Positions 7,436 through 16,049 of a stretch of DNA of 46,754 nucleotides are shown one piece after another (within the stretch, counting starts at the first letter, position 1; every line of letters begins with the position of its first letter). The notes under the pieces were generated by a model. The model was not told where the DNA came from. It saw nothing but the letters and a program-made list of their open reading frames with translations, and did not search any database. A program made the position numbers and the translations under genes. Origin of the DNA: a virus. The stretch spans positions 1-46,754 of the IMG/VR virus record IMGVR_UViG_3300009702_000034. One strand, written 5' to 3'.

Positions 7436-8208
7436 AAGACCTACAGATCGCCAGCGAAGTTCCTAAGTCTCTGATCAAGTCGGCGGCAGAGCCTGGATCA
7501 CCATCGAGGCAAGCGACCCTCGACGGACGATTGAATTCAGACCCTGAGTCGAATCATCTTCAGTCGATGATTTCTAAGGGAGAAGACCCCTGGACTTCGG
7601 TCGACCTGAACGAGCATCCGACCATCATCAAGGCGAAGAAGGCTGTCGATAAAGAGATGGAGGATGGCAAGGATAAAGAACCTGACGAGGACGAAGACGA
7701 TAAAGAGATGGACTACGACGAAGAAGACGAGGGCATGGACAAGTCCATCTCTGGCGCTCTCTCCAGACTGACAGGCGAAGACATTTCGAAGGGCTATATC
7801 GGCTTCAAGAAGCTCTCGAAAGAGATCGGCAAAAAGGGCAAGGTCAGTGACCCGGATGCCGTGGCAGCCGCGATCGGCCGCAAGAAGTATGGCAAGGCCG
7901 AGTTTCAACGTATGGCAGCAGCGGGAAGAAAGAAGAAATCCAAGAAGTCGGCTAAGAAGTCTCTCGCTCCGATCTTGGTCGACGCTCTTTCAAAAGCATA
8001 TGGGAGCGAGTGGCTTGCTAACACTCACGGTGAGCAGTTTTCAAGTGACGCTGACAAAGAGGTCCTCAACTATTTAAAGAGTGTTGAGAGTATCGACCTG
8101 CTTAATTCGCCGACTCACAATCCTCCCTATCCCCACAATAATTTTACCGGGAAGTCTCTTGATGCCTGTGAAGGTGACGACAGGTTGACCCTGAAGGCTC
8201 TTGACTAA
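7432..8208 (+). CDS. Hypothetical charged head-cluster protein, 258 aa
   Basis: Overlaps the RSH-domain gene by 4 bases (ATGA). Residues 65-105 are a highly acidic tract (DKEPDEDEDDKEMDYDEEDE). Residues 117-170 contain IGFKKLSKEIGKKGKVSDPD followed by AVAAAIGRKKYGKAEFQRMA, a motif I recognise from other phage structural-cluster proteins. It is followed by a basic stretch (GRKKKSKKSAKKS). The acidic/basic split suggests interaction with DNA or with oppositely charged capsid surfaces, for example as an internal head protein. No enzymatic motif is visible. The stop abuts palindrome copy 3. Confidence 0.7.
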   Translation: MKDLQIASEVPKSLIKSAAEPGSPSRQATLDGRLNSDPESNHLQSMISKGEDPWTSVDLNEHPTIIKAKKAVDKEMEDGKDKEPDEDEDDKEMDYDEEDEGMDKSISGALSRLTGEDISKGYIGFKKLSKEIGKKGKVSDPDAVAAAIGRKKYGKAEFQRMAAAGRKKKSKKSAKKSLAPILVDALSKAYGSEWLANTHGEQFSSDADKEVLNYLKSVESIDLLNSPTHNPPYPHNNFTGKSLDACEGDDRLTLKALD

Positions 8209-8222
8209 TTTCGACGTCGAAA
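8209..8222. repeat. 14-bp palindrome copy 3 (intergenic)
   Basis: Perfect TTTCGACGTCGAAA beginning immediately after the TAA stop at 8206-8208, and followed by CTGGAGGACACC and ATG. The GGAGG ribosome-binding site starts three bases after the palindrome. Confidence 0.95.
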
Positions 8223-8234
8223 CTGGAGGACACC

Positions 8235-8462
8235 ATGAGCGTTTCTACTTCTCTGGACAGGCTCTGCAAGGGCAGGGATATCGAGTCGAGAGTCAAGGAT
8301 CTTGAAGAGCATGAGGCTGAGGAGGGCAAGGATTGGCAGCGTGAGGCTAAAGAGGACAAGCGCGACGAGGAAGAGGACGAAGAGTCTGCCGCAGAGCATA
8401 AGAAGTTCGCCAAAAAGTCAGCTGCCGAGGCAGTCAACGACCTGATCAAGAGTGGACGATGA
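8235..8462 (+). CDS. Small highly charged hypothetical protein, 75 aa
   Basis: Starts at ATG 8235 behind GGAGG. The middle (about 20-60) is almost all Glu, Asp, Lys and Arg (KEDKRDEEEDEESAAEHKK) and is expected to form a single long helix or coiled coil. It is preceded directly by palindrome copy 3 and overlaps the next gene by ATGA. Composition recalls small phage scaffold or internal head proteins; no family assignment can be made. Confidence 0.65.
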   Translation: MSVSTSLDRLCKGRDIESRVKDLEEHEAEEGKDWQREAKEDKRDEEEDEESAAEHKKFAKKSAAEAVNDLIKSGR

Positions 8463-9037
8463 GCATTCTCTCTGAATTGGCAGACCAGATCCGCAAGAGC
8501 GAAGTGCAGTCAATTTCGACGTCGAAACCAGCTGTAGTCAGGGTGTTACCCCAGCCGCAACCTGGAGTCGTCAAGTCAGGACCTGGCGGTGTGATCTTCG
8601 ACTTCGGCCCAAGCTCGGGCCATTGGTATGTCGACCGATACAATGCTCTGCTCCAGGGAAGCGCTGAGAATAGCCAACTCTCTATCGCCAAGGCTCAGAA
8701 GGCGGAGATAGACCAGGCTCTCGGGAAGTTCGTTGAACTCGGGGAGCAAAAGTTCCAGAGGTTAGCGGGCGAGTCATCCTCTGGTATCTCCAACCATGAA
8801 GGGTGGAACGATCAGCTAAGCAAGTCGACCGATCAACTAGTGGTCGAGGCATTCAACAAGGGCGCTTTAGAAAACGGTCACCCCAAGGCATCCGAAGCGC
8901 CTGCTGGTTCCACTCCGACCAATCAAGAGTTTTCGAAGTCCAATCTCCAGATCCAGGGTGAGACAGTCGCAGCCACTTCGGAAACCGACGCTGCTTTGAT
9001 CGAGATGATGAAGAGCGGTGGAATGCAGTTCGAGTAG
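8459..9037 (+). CDS. Hypothetical protein upstream of portal, 192 aa
   Basis: Starts at an ATG overlapping the previous TGA. The N-terminus is short and helical and contains palindrome copy 4 at codons 19-23 (read as ISTSK). Residues 40-60 include GGVIFDFGPSSGHWYVDRYN, followed by a helical region (LSIAKAQKAEIDQALGKFVELGEQKF) and a polar, probably disordered C-terminal half. Unknown family. Its location right before the portal gene suggests a head role. Confidence 0.65.
   Translation: MSILSELADQIRKSEVQSISTSKPAVVRVLPQPQPGVVKSGPGGVIFDFGPSSGHWYVDRYNALLQGSAENSQLSIAKAQKAEIDQALGKFVELGEQKFQRLAGESSSGISNHEGWNDQLSKSTDQLVVEAFNKGALENGHPKASEAPAGSTPTNQEFSKSNLQIQGETVAATSETDAALIEMMKSGGMQFE
8514..8527. repeat. 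14-bp palindrome copy 4 (inside coding sequence)
   Basis: Perfect TTTCGACGTCGAAA near the 5' end of the 192-aa gene, 305 bases from copy 3, the closest spacing of any pair. It is flanked by CAA on the left and CCAG on the right and is read as ISTSK. Confidence 0.95.
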
Positions 9038-9049
9038 AGAGGCATTTTG

Positions 9050-10798
9050 ATGGGCCTGGTCAGAGAGATATTAACCGATGCGGTCGGCTTCATCCGGGAA
9101 GAGATTCTTCCCGTGCGTGGAGAGCTAGTGAAGGCGGGACTTCTTTCGCCTCCTAGTCGCTCCGACCCTCAGTTCAAGTCATCGTTAACGGACCCATGGT
9201 CCTACAACACGATGAACTATGGCTACAAAGAGAAGTTCTCATTCCTCGATTATGAAAGAGCCAAGCAAGTCTCAGTCGCTGATCCTGTGCTCTCTGCAAT
9301 CATCCTGACCCGTCAAAATCAAATCGCTGGGCAATCAGTGGTCCAGCAAAATCGTTTCCAGAATGGTTTCAAAGTCAGGATGCGAGACAAAGAAGCGAAG
9401 CCTTCCAGGATTGCTCGCAAGAAGATCAAAGAGCTTGAGTCTTTTATCTCGACATGCGGTTATCCTGAGACATTCGAAGACACTCCCTTAATCAAGAGGC
9501 GCGATAGTTTCGAGACATTCCTAAGGAAGATAGTTCGAGATACGCTGAGCTATGACCAGGTCAATTTCGAGATAGTCCCTCGTCGCAACGGCCTACCGGG
9601 ACAGTTCCTTGCCGTTGACGCCTCGACTATTCGAATAGTCCCGGATCTTAAAGAGCGGGAAAGCATGTTCGCGGGCTATGACAAAGAGGCTGCCCGCAAC
9701 GGCGAGAATTTCATGTCTCCCCAGGTCGTGGGGCCACAAGACAACGTAGCAATCGCAAAGTATCCCCGCTTCGTCCAGGTAGTCCAGGGCACGATCCGTG
9801 CGAGCTATGACGAGTGGGAGATGGCATTTGGGATCAGAAACCCTAGGACCGATCTCTTAGCGAACGGATACGGGTTCTCTGAGATCGAGATGCTGATCAC
9901 TACGCTGACAGCCCATATGAATGCTGACACCTACAACCGTCGGTTCTTCTCGAACGGTTCTGCGATTAAAGGCTTTCTTGCATTTGAGGGGGTCATCCCT
10001 CCCGACCAGCTTGAGGCTTTTAGACGACAGTGGCACCAGCAGGTATCTGGCGTCCAGAATAGTTGGAAGACTCCCATCATCGCTCTCGGGAAAGACGGGA
10101 AGATGAACTGGCAGTCGCTCCACCAGACCAACAAAGAGATGGAGTGGGGCAAATACACCGAGTATCTGATCAAGGTCATGTGTTCGGTGTACCAGATCGA
10201 CCCAATCGAAATCGGCTTTGACATCTCTCGACAGTCCATGGGTTCGGCAGGGACAGGTGGTCTCGGTCAAGGCGACTCAGATCATCGGATCGGTCTTTCG
10301 AAAGAGAAGGGCCTAGCTCCGCTTCTTCGTTTCATCGCCTCGATGATGAATGACTATCTCATCTGGCGAATTGATCCTGACTTCGAGTTCGAGTTCCCAC
10401 TAGCCAATAAAGAAGACGAAGCGGTCGATCTCGCTGGGAAGCAGGTCAAGACCTTCAAGACGATTAACGAGATCCGTGCTGAGTACGATATGGACCCTCT
10501 CCCCGAGATCGACAAGATGAAGGGGCCTGGCGATATCATCATGGCCCAAGAGTTTATGACGGCTCTAACGACGATGGGCAACCAGGGCGGCCCACAGGCA
10601 CCAGGAGCGCCTCCCGAGGCTGGGATAGTCCCAGAGGGCCAAGAAGGCCAAGCAGCGGCTCCTGAGGCTCCTGAGGCTCCTGAGGAGGAGCCTGACTATC
10701 AGAACATGAGCACAGAAGACCTAGAGAAGGAGCTAGCCCGTCTCAAGGGACAGGGCGAAGAGACTCAGAAATCCGAAACGCTTGAGTACCTGCTTTGA
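9050..10798 (+). CDS. Portal protein
   Basis: The dodecameric ring at the head vertex through which DNA is packaged. About 582 residues, a typical length for large myovirus portals. Characteristic features are the N-terminal YERAKQVSVADPVLSAIILTRQNQIAG region, a DQVNFEIVPRRNG wing segment, the LTAHMNADTYNRRFFSNGSAIKGFLAF stem region, MEWGKYTEYLIKVMCSVYQIDPIEIGFD and a C-terminal KTINEIRAEYDMDPL motif. ATG 9050 is preferred over TTG 9047 one codon upstream. The C-terminus has a P/E/A-rich tail with a 9-bp tandem repeat, then a short helix. Confidence 0.93.
   Translation: MGLVREILTDAVGFIREEILPVRGELVKAGLLSPPSRSDPQFKSSLTDPWSYNTMNYGYKEKFSFLDYERAKQVSVADPVLSAIILTRQNQIAGQSVVQQNRFQNGFKVRMRDKEAKPSRIARKKIKELESFISTCGYPETFEDTPLIKRRDSFETFLRKIVRDTLSYDQVNFEIVPRRNGLPGQFLAVDASTIRIVPDLKERESMFAGYDKEAARNGENFMSPQVVGPQDNVAIAKYPRFVQVVQGTIRASYDEWEMAFGIRNPRTDLLANGYGFSEIEMLITTLTAHMNADTYNRRFFSNGSAIKGFLAFEGVIPPDQLEAFRRQWHQQVSGVQNSWKTPIIALGKDGKMNWQSLHQTNKEMEWGKYTEYLIKVMCSVYQIDPIEIGFDISRQSMGSAGTGGLGQGDSDHRIGLSKEKGLAPLLRFIASMMNDYLIWRIDPDFEFEFPLANKEDEAVDLAGKQVKTFKTINEIRAEYDMDPLPEIDKMKGPGDIIMAQEFMTALTTMGNQGGPQAPGAPPEAGIVPEGQEGQAAAPEAPEAPEEEPDYQNMSTEDLEKELARLKGQGEETQKSETLEYLL
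10657..10683 (+). repeat. Three 9-bp direct repeats in portal tail
   Basis: GGCTCCTGA occurs three times head to tail and encodes a repeated Pro-Glu-Ala unit in the disordered C-terminal tail of the portal. This probably expands and contracts by slippage. Confidence 0.85.
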
Positions 10799-11049
10799 GA
10801 ATCAGAATTGAAAAAGACGAAGGCGAGGATATCTCAAAGGCTCTCGTTGAGATCGGAGACCATCACGGTCTCGATGTGGTGGTCAAGGCGAGGAAGGTCC
10901 GCAACTCTGTCTACACTGCCGAGAAGCCAGCAGTCGCTCCTAGAAAGTTTATCCTGCCAGCAGCGAACTCAATGTTCGATCACTGGGATTCTGCCTTCAA
11001 GAAAATGATCGACGACATAAAGTCAGATATTGAGAAGGTGCTCAAATGA
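10795..11049 (+). CDS. Small hypothetical protein, 84 aa
   Basis: Starts at TTG 10795, overlapping the portal stop, and ends overlapping the ATG of the Nudix gene. It contains DISKALVEIGDHHGLDVVVKARKV and a C-terminal amphipathic helix (WDSAFKKMIDDIKSDIEKVLK). No family is recognised. Translational coupling on both sides indicates expression with portal and the Nudix fusion. Confidence 0.65.
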   Translation: MRIRIEKDEGEDISKALVEIGDHHGLDVVVKARKVRNSVYTAEKPAVAPRKFILPAANSMFDHWDSAFKKMIDDIKSDIEKVLK

Positions 11050-13019
11050 CGATTGAGGCAGAGGTCGCGTCTATAGCTGTCATGACGAATGACGGCAAAC
11101 TTCTTATGGGCAAGAGAAAAGACAACGGGAAGTGGACGCTTCCCGGTGGTCACTTAGAAGAGGGCGAGACTCCACATGACGGAGCACTTCGAGAGCTTTA
11201 CGAAGAGGCTGGCATCCAAGCATCTGGCCTCTATCCGATCTGTTCCGAGCCGGTCACGACTTTCACAGGTCGCAATCTCATTATTCATGCCTTCCAATGC
11301 GTGACACCCGATGAGAGCAAGATCACCATCAAGAATGATCCAGACGAAGAAGTAGAGAGATGGCAGTGGGTCGATGTGAAGGATGGCCTACCGAAAGAGA
11401 TAGAAGAGAATCTTCATAGTCCGAAGAACGTCGTTCTCAGGGCCATAGGGCTCCAAAAGGCTGACCCACTCTTTATCGACCTTATGAAGGCTGACAGGAT
11501 CGGTCATAAGTACATCCGCAAGTACAGGCGCGGCGGGAAGTGGGTCTATATCTACCATGAGCCAGATGCTCATCCGAGAGAGATCCCAGAAGAAGCAGTC
11601 AACAAGATCCATCGCGCCGCCGAGCTAGGTCATAAGCCAGCCAAGAAACTCGTCGAGTCGATTGAAGAGCACTCACCTGAAAAACTGAAGCTCCTGATCA
11701 GAGCACACGAACTCGGCCATAAACCAGCGACAGACTATTTGAGGTCTCTCGGGATCAACCCTGACAACAAGAAGACTCTCGATGAGTTGATCATGCCTCG
11801 CGGGCTTGCAACGGAAGACTTGCCTGAGAAGTACAGGAATTTCGATCCGCAAAAGCTCTCTCGCGACATGGAGAAAACAAAAGACGACCGTAGAAAAAAG
11901 ATGGACGAAGAGTACTCCCGGCGTGAACGAGCGCAACAGGCAAGGGAGATAGCCGAGAGAGAACTCTCTGGTTCGATGGCCAATTACATCCGCTCTATAT
12001 CAAACCAGACGATCTCGACAGAGACAGTCATTGAGTTGCAAAAGTTCTTCACTAAGGCATTTGGCTCACGGGCTGATGGAAAGTCGTTGAGAGCAGAGGA
12101 CTTCCCATACAATTTCGAAGAACATGGAGTCACGGTCAAGATAGTTGATCTTAGAGTCGGCAGAGACTCGGTAAAGATGCGGCTCGCTGCTTATGATGCA
12201 GATGGCAATCTTATGACTGGAAGAGAGGGCAATAGCACCCCTGGACGTGGCTGGACTCGGAGATGGATACTTAAGGAGGATGGTTCGGTGACCATCAGTA
12301 ACGACCTTCTTTTGATCAAGCCGGAAGCGAGGAATACGGTCAAATTGGGTGCGCTGATCAATAAGAATCAAGTAAAGATGCTGAAGGAGTTTTCTCCGCA
12401 AGGTCGTATTGAGGTTCATGCCAACTGTGACGTAGGCGGATACAACTGGGCCAACCAGGGATTTAAATTCTCCGACGAAGATGACCTCAGTTACATGAGG
12501 CGTAAATTCAAAGAGTTTTGTGCCGAGCATGGCGTAAATCTGACCGCTAGTGATTTGAAAAAGTTCAAGCTCCCATGCCATTTTTCTTCGTTCGACCCAG
12601 GTGTCTACGTAGAGGCGGATATCAATGGACAGACGGAGAAGATCCACCTCGGCAAGGCGTTCCTTCTTAAGAAGGACTGGTATGGGACCATGGAAATGGA
12701 CGAGATGAATGGTGACAACCCAGCCTATCGTTTCTTCGAGGACTATCGACAGATGCGTCGAGAGACTTGGAAGAAGCTAGAGCCTGAGTTCCAGGAGCTG
12801 GTCGAGAAATATCGAGAGCGACAAGAGAGTGGTGGATCTACTCAAGGTCAGCCGCCATTGCCAGGCCCCACCCGTCTGCCAAGGGGATATCGAGATTGGG
12901 ATGCCCGCCGACTGCGTGATTTCTATACGGAGAGTCGAGCTAGTCTGAGTCAGACTCAACGGCGCTTGGTCGTCAGAGCCTATAGGGTCGCCTACGACAG
13001 AGAAAGGAGATCCGCATGA
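11046..13019 (+). CDS. Nudix hydrolase domain fused to a large unknown C-terminal region
   Basis: Residues 1-140 are a Nudix domain with a complete Nudix box: G35, E41, then R49-E50-L-Y-E53-E54-A-G56-I. Nudix enzymes hydrolyse nucleoside diphosphates linked to another group, such as oxidised NTPs, NAD or alarmones. Residues 154-176 are a basic/aromatic patch (HKYIRKYRRGGKWVYIYHE). Residues 185-245 contain two copies of an (A/H)ELGHKPA motif. The remaining 400 residues are unrecognised, with a basic, charged segment near 270-310 and a probable folded domain to 590. A 657-residue Nudix protein is far longer than the usual 130-200. It lies between portal and MuF-type genes, where virion-delivered multidomain proteins are often found. 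Confidence 0.85.
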   Translation: MTIEAEVASIAVMTNDGKLLMGKRKDNGKWTLPGGHLEEGETPHDGALRELYEEAGIQASGLYPICSEPVTTFTGRNLIIHAFQCVTPDESKITIKNDPDEEVERWQWVDVKDGLPKEIEENLHSPKNVVLRAIGLQKADPLFIDLMKADRIGHKYIRKYRRGGKWVYIYHEPDAHPREIPEEAVNKIHRAAELGHKPAKKLVESIEEHSPEKLKLLIRAHELGHKPATDYLRSLGINPDNKKTLDELIMPRGLATEDLPEKYRNFDPQKLSRDMEKTKDDRRKKMDEEYSRRERAQQAREIAERELSGSMANYIRSISNQTISTETVIELQKFFTKAFGSRADGKSLRAEDFPYNFEEHGVTVKIVDLRVGRDSVKMRLAAYDADGNLMTGREGNSTPGRGWTRRWILKEDGSVTISNDLLLIKPEARNTVKLGALINKNQVKMLKEFSPQGRIEVHANCDVGGYNWANQGFKFSDEDDLSYMRRKFKEFCAEHGVNLTASDLKKFKLPCHFSSFDPGVYVEADINGQTEKIHLGKAFLLKKDWYGTMEMDEMNGDNPAYRFFEDYRQMRRETWKKLEPEFQELVEKYRERQESGGSTQGQPPLPGPTRLPRGYRDWDARRLRDFYTESRASLSQTQRRLVVRAYRVAYDRERRSA

Positions 13020-13195
13020 CGGAGAAGAAGGAGCCAGGCGAGGACTATCCAGAGGGATTGCTTGACGGAGATCCTCGATTCCAAGAGGCCTTCTTGGAGT
13101 CTTCCGGTAAGTTCTGGGAGAAGGAAGATCCTGAGTTCTACAAAATGATGCAAAAGCATAGGTCAAAAGTTGTCCCTGACAAAGACTCAAATTGA
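13016..13195 (+). CDS. Small hypothetical protein, 59 aa
   Basis: ATG 13016 overlaps the stop of the Nudix gene (ATGA) and has AAAGGAGA upstream. The product (MTEKKEPGEDYPEGLLDGDP...) is acidic, with an aromatic centre (RFQEAFLESSGKFWEKEDPEFYKMM) and a basic end. It overlaps the start of the MuF-type gene by 26 bases. Unknown function; it is supported by spacing and the ribosome-binding site. Confidence 0.62.
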   Translation: MTEKKEPGEDYPEGLLDGDPRFQEAFLESSGKFWEKEDPEFYKMMQKHRSKVVPDKDSN

Positions 13196-14123
13196 GGCCA
13201 TCGCCAACATCATCAAAGAGCGCTTCACTCGGTTTACGTATGAGGCGCTAGGCGAGCGTGCGCTAACTCCAGCAGAGATCGAAGAACTCAGTGCCTCAGG
13301 TTTGGTCCGTAACAACCTCAGGAATCTGGTCGCTGACCCGGTTATTCTAGGCAAGGTCCTGGCCCTCATGCCCCCGTCGGCGCGTAGCATAAGTTACGAT
13401 GAGCTTCTCTCTTTCGTGAACAAGAATGGAATACCGCTGACCGAAGTAGAGCAGCAGTCTATCGACTACGCGACCGAACATGCTGGCCAATACATTTCCG
13501 GTATCCGTGACATGGCGATCAGAGATGTCAGGGCTATGTCGGCCCGCTCATCGGGTGAGGCTCTTCGTAAGGTTCAGGAGGGTGTGTCAGAGGCTATCGC
13601 TAACAGAGAAACGACAAGCGAGCTAAAGACACGACTATTCGATACGCTTGACGATAGAACAAGAGACTGGCAGCGTGTAGCTCATACAGAGATGAACACG
13701 GCTATCCAGAACGGGATCTATCAGGAGATCAGGGATAAGTCACCATCCGGAGGAGACCAGCTTGTTTTCAAACGACCGGCACCGGATGCCTGCAAGTATT
13801 GTAAGAAGCTCTACCTCGATGTCGACGGAGTTACTCCTAAGATATTCAAAATGACGGAGCTAGCCGAGTCGAATATCGGGATGAAGGCTCCTGATTGGCA
13901 GCCAACGATCGGCTCTGTCCACCCATGGTGTCACTGTCAGCTTTATGTTTTGCCAGAGGGTTTCTCTTTCGTGAAGAAGCGAGTAGCAACCGAACCGGTC
14001 AGAGGATTCAAGACCGGGCAGGTGGTAGAGGAAAGCAAGTTCTCCTCACTCGGAGAAAAGGACAAGTCGAAGGTCAAGTGGGATGCTGTCCTTGCCTATA
14101 CGGGCGAGACAAGGAGTGAATGA
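13170..14123 (+). CDS. MuF-type minor head protein (head morphogenesis)
   Basis: A 317-residue homologue of Mu gpF/SPP1 gp7-type proteins that sit near the portal inside the head. The diagnostic C-terminal half has RVAHTEMNTAIQNGIYQEI (169-187), then a zinc-binding arrangement of C208-x2-C211 (DACKYCKKLY) and HPWCHC (H251, C254, H255, C256). The N-terminus is helical. The start is probably TTG 13170. Known members help head assembly or are packaged; no toxin domain is appended here. Confidence 0.88.
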   Translation: MSLTKTQIEAIANIIKERFTRFTYEALGERALTPAEIEELSASGLVRNNLRNLVADPVILGKVLALMPPSARSISYDELLSFVNKNGIPLTEVEQQSIDYATEHAGQYISGIRDMAIRDVRAMSARSSGEALRKVQEGVSEAIANRETTSELKTRLFDTLDDRTRDWQRVAHTEMNTAIQNGIYQEIRDKSPSGGDQLVFKRPAPDACKYCKKLYLDVDGVTPKIFKMTELAESNIGMKAPDWQPTIGSVHPWCHCQLYVLPEGFSFVKKRVATEPVRGFKTGQVVEESKFSSLGEKDKSKVKWDAVLAYTGETRSE

Positions 14124-15982
14124 TGGCACAGAGAGGGACTAGAAGGTCAGGGGCGAAGTATTTGTACCGGGAGGGGACTCCTGGAAACTACAAGTATATC
14201 TACGAACTCCCGAACGGAAGTCACTCTGTGGCAGAAGGTGCGCTCCATGAGGCCGCCAAACGTGAGCATCTTAAGCGTTTGATCGCTGGCCGCCGCGAGG
14301 GGGTCCACAATCTCTCTCCTGCAAAGATCAGAGAGATAGTAGGAACTAACGCTAGGAACTATGGGATAACGAACTCCAACCTGACCCGCGCCAGGAATCG
14401 CGGAGGTCATCATGGGTTTGAGCAGCATCATTTAAAAGAGGCGGCTCACGAAGATGTCTCCCATCCGAGCTACAATCAGCACAGGGCAGGCGCACCTACT
14501 TCTCGAACTCCCGAGCAGCCGGAATCTTCAAGCTCGACTCCTGCTCCTCAAGAGAGGCCACAACGCAGGTCGAGGCGAAGATCGACTAGGCAAGAAGCTC
14601 CCACTCAAACGAATGAAAATGAACAAACTGGGCAAGAAGCTCCAGCCCGTTCGAATGAATCTGAACAGCAAGCTGTCGAAGAGTCACCTGAGGATCGAGA
14701 AAGAAAAAAAGAACTCAGTAAAATCCTCGAAGAGCTGAGTTCGGGACACGGGGTTGATCTGAAGCGAGAGTCAAGTCTCGCAAGTGACATTCGCGCTGTC
14801 AAGTTGGCTGAGTCGAATCCTAACTCTGAACAGTCCAGGGCTCTCTCTGAGGCTGATCCCGACTTCGCTCGTTCAGAAGCTATCGTCCGTCGCGCTATTG
14901 AGACTCAAGCGAATGGTGGCAACCCATATCTTGAAAGAGCAACAGAGATATTCGGTCGTATCAAAGACGATCTGACCGAAGAGCGTAGCAAGTCGATCTC
15001 TCATATGATGTCGGCGATAAATAGCCTGAAAGCTCAAGAGTCGACTGGAGCCTTGTTGTCGAAGGCCGACAAGATGAAGATCCTCAAGCGCCACTATAAC
15101 GAGGAGAGAGAGGCTGGCGATCCTCCATTCTCAAAAGCGAAGGATCACTTCGAGAGAGGTACGTTCCACACTGTCGACGAGGTCCTGGACAACGATCCAA
15201 TTGATCCAGAGGTCGAGCGTTTTGTCCGTGGCTATGCAGCGAAACAAATGGCGCGACTGCGTCCTTATCTAAAGCCTTCCTGGGTCGATGCCCATTCTGA
15301 AAATGAGGTCCCGACTTTCGGTGATCTCGTCTCGCTCCGAGAGTTGGCGACTATGGACCCAGAGCAGGCTGCGAGTATCCGAGAGATCAATCCGAGAGGG
15401 AGGGCAGGGGTCCCTCTTGAACTCCAACAAATGACCATCGGCAGCAACGGAAAGCCACAGCTTCCTCCTGAATGGTTGCCGATCAATTTGTTTCCGGTCT
15501 GGGTCTACACCGTAAAGCAGCGAGGCGAAGGCTCATACGGCGGTGTTTCCCCGGGTCAGCGGGTCACAGGAAGTCATGTAGACCTCGGTGCACAATCTTC
15601 CTATGGTGAGTCCCATATACTAAGAGCGCTCAGGAAGTATGTACAAATGCGTGGTGGACCGGGTAACCTAATTGATATACCAGCCGGGAAGCTAAGCCAG
15701 ATCGGTTTGACCCATGCCGATATCTTCAAAGGCGAGCGTCAATTAAGTGACGAGCAATTGAAGAAGCTCATCAAAACGAAGATCATCGACCCAGTTGCTC
15801 TGACTAAGATCATGATGGACGAGGCTCCAGTTTCGACGTCGAAATCGTTCAGTCTCTATATCGACAGTGATGCTAAGTATGTTCCAGGAGAGATCATCAG
15901 GAAATCTGAGGGAATCTTCATTGACCTGCGGAAGTCTAAAATTGAAAAAATCGAGCACATACTCCAGGCGCGCCGCGCCTGA
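14120..15982 (+). CDS. Hypothetical 620-aa protein, possible virion cargo
   Basis: Starts at ATG 14120 or 14123 behind AAGGAG. Residues 13-35 are an aromatic/basic patch (KYLYREGTPGNYKYIYELPNG) resembling that in the Nudix fusion. Residues 40-115 are helical and His-rich; 120-195 are a Ser/Pro/Gln/Glu linker; 195-360 are charged helices; 365-560 look like a compact globular domain (RPYLKPSWVDAH, PPEWLPINLFPVWVY, SHVDLGAQSSYGESHILRAL). Codons 571-575 contain palindrome copy 5. No known catalytic motif is recognised. It lies directly after the MuF-type gene, where phage effectors commonly sit, and before a terminator. Confidence 0.7.
   Translation: MMAQRGTRRSGAKYLYREGTPGNYKYIYELPNGSHSVAEGALHEAAKREHLKRLIAGRREGVHNLSPAKIREIVGTNARNYGITNSNLTRARNRGGHHGFEQHHLKEAAHEDVSHPSYNQHRAGAPTSRTPEQPESSSSTPAPQERPQRRSRRRSTRQEAPTQTNENEQTGQEAPARSNESEQQAVEESPEDRERKKELSKILEELSSGHGVDLKRESSLASDIRAVKLAESNPNSEQSRALSEADPDFARSEAIVRRAIETQANGGNPYLERATEIFGRIKDDLTEERSKSISHMMSAINSLKAQESTGALLSKADKMKILKRHYNEEREAGDPPFSKAKDHFERGTFHTVDEVLDNDPIDPEVERFVRGYAAKQMARLRPYLKPSWVDAHSENEVPTFGDLVSLRELATMDPEQAASIREINPRGRAGVPLELQQMTIGSNGKPQLPPEWLPINLFPVWVYTVKQRGEGSYGGVSPGQRVTGSHVDLGAQSSYGESHILRALRKYVQMRGGPGNLIDIPAGKLSQIGLTHADIFKGERQLSDEQLKKLIKTKIIDPVALTKIMMDEAPVSTSKSFSLYIDSDAKYVPGEIIRKSEGIFIDLRKSKIEKIEHILQARRA
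15831..15844. repeat. 14-bp palindrome copy 5 (inside coding sequence)
   Basis: Perfect TTTCGACGTCGAAA read as VSTSKS near the C-terminus of the 620-aa protein. The context CAGTTTCGACGTCGAAATCG is identical to that of copy 6, although the host genes are unrelated. Confidence 0.95.
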
Positions 15983-16049
15983 GGTCAACATTTGTTGCGA
16001 GAAATGCTCTGGTCAGATCATCAAATCCTACCCTAGAGGGGAGGTAAAG

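Noticed and set aside
1027-8222. Intergenic palindromes as intrinsic terminators
   Set aside because: The hairpin has only a five-pair A/U-rich stem and no T tract follows; the sequence runs straight into a ribosome-binding site.
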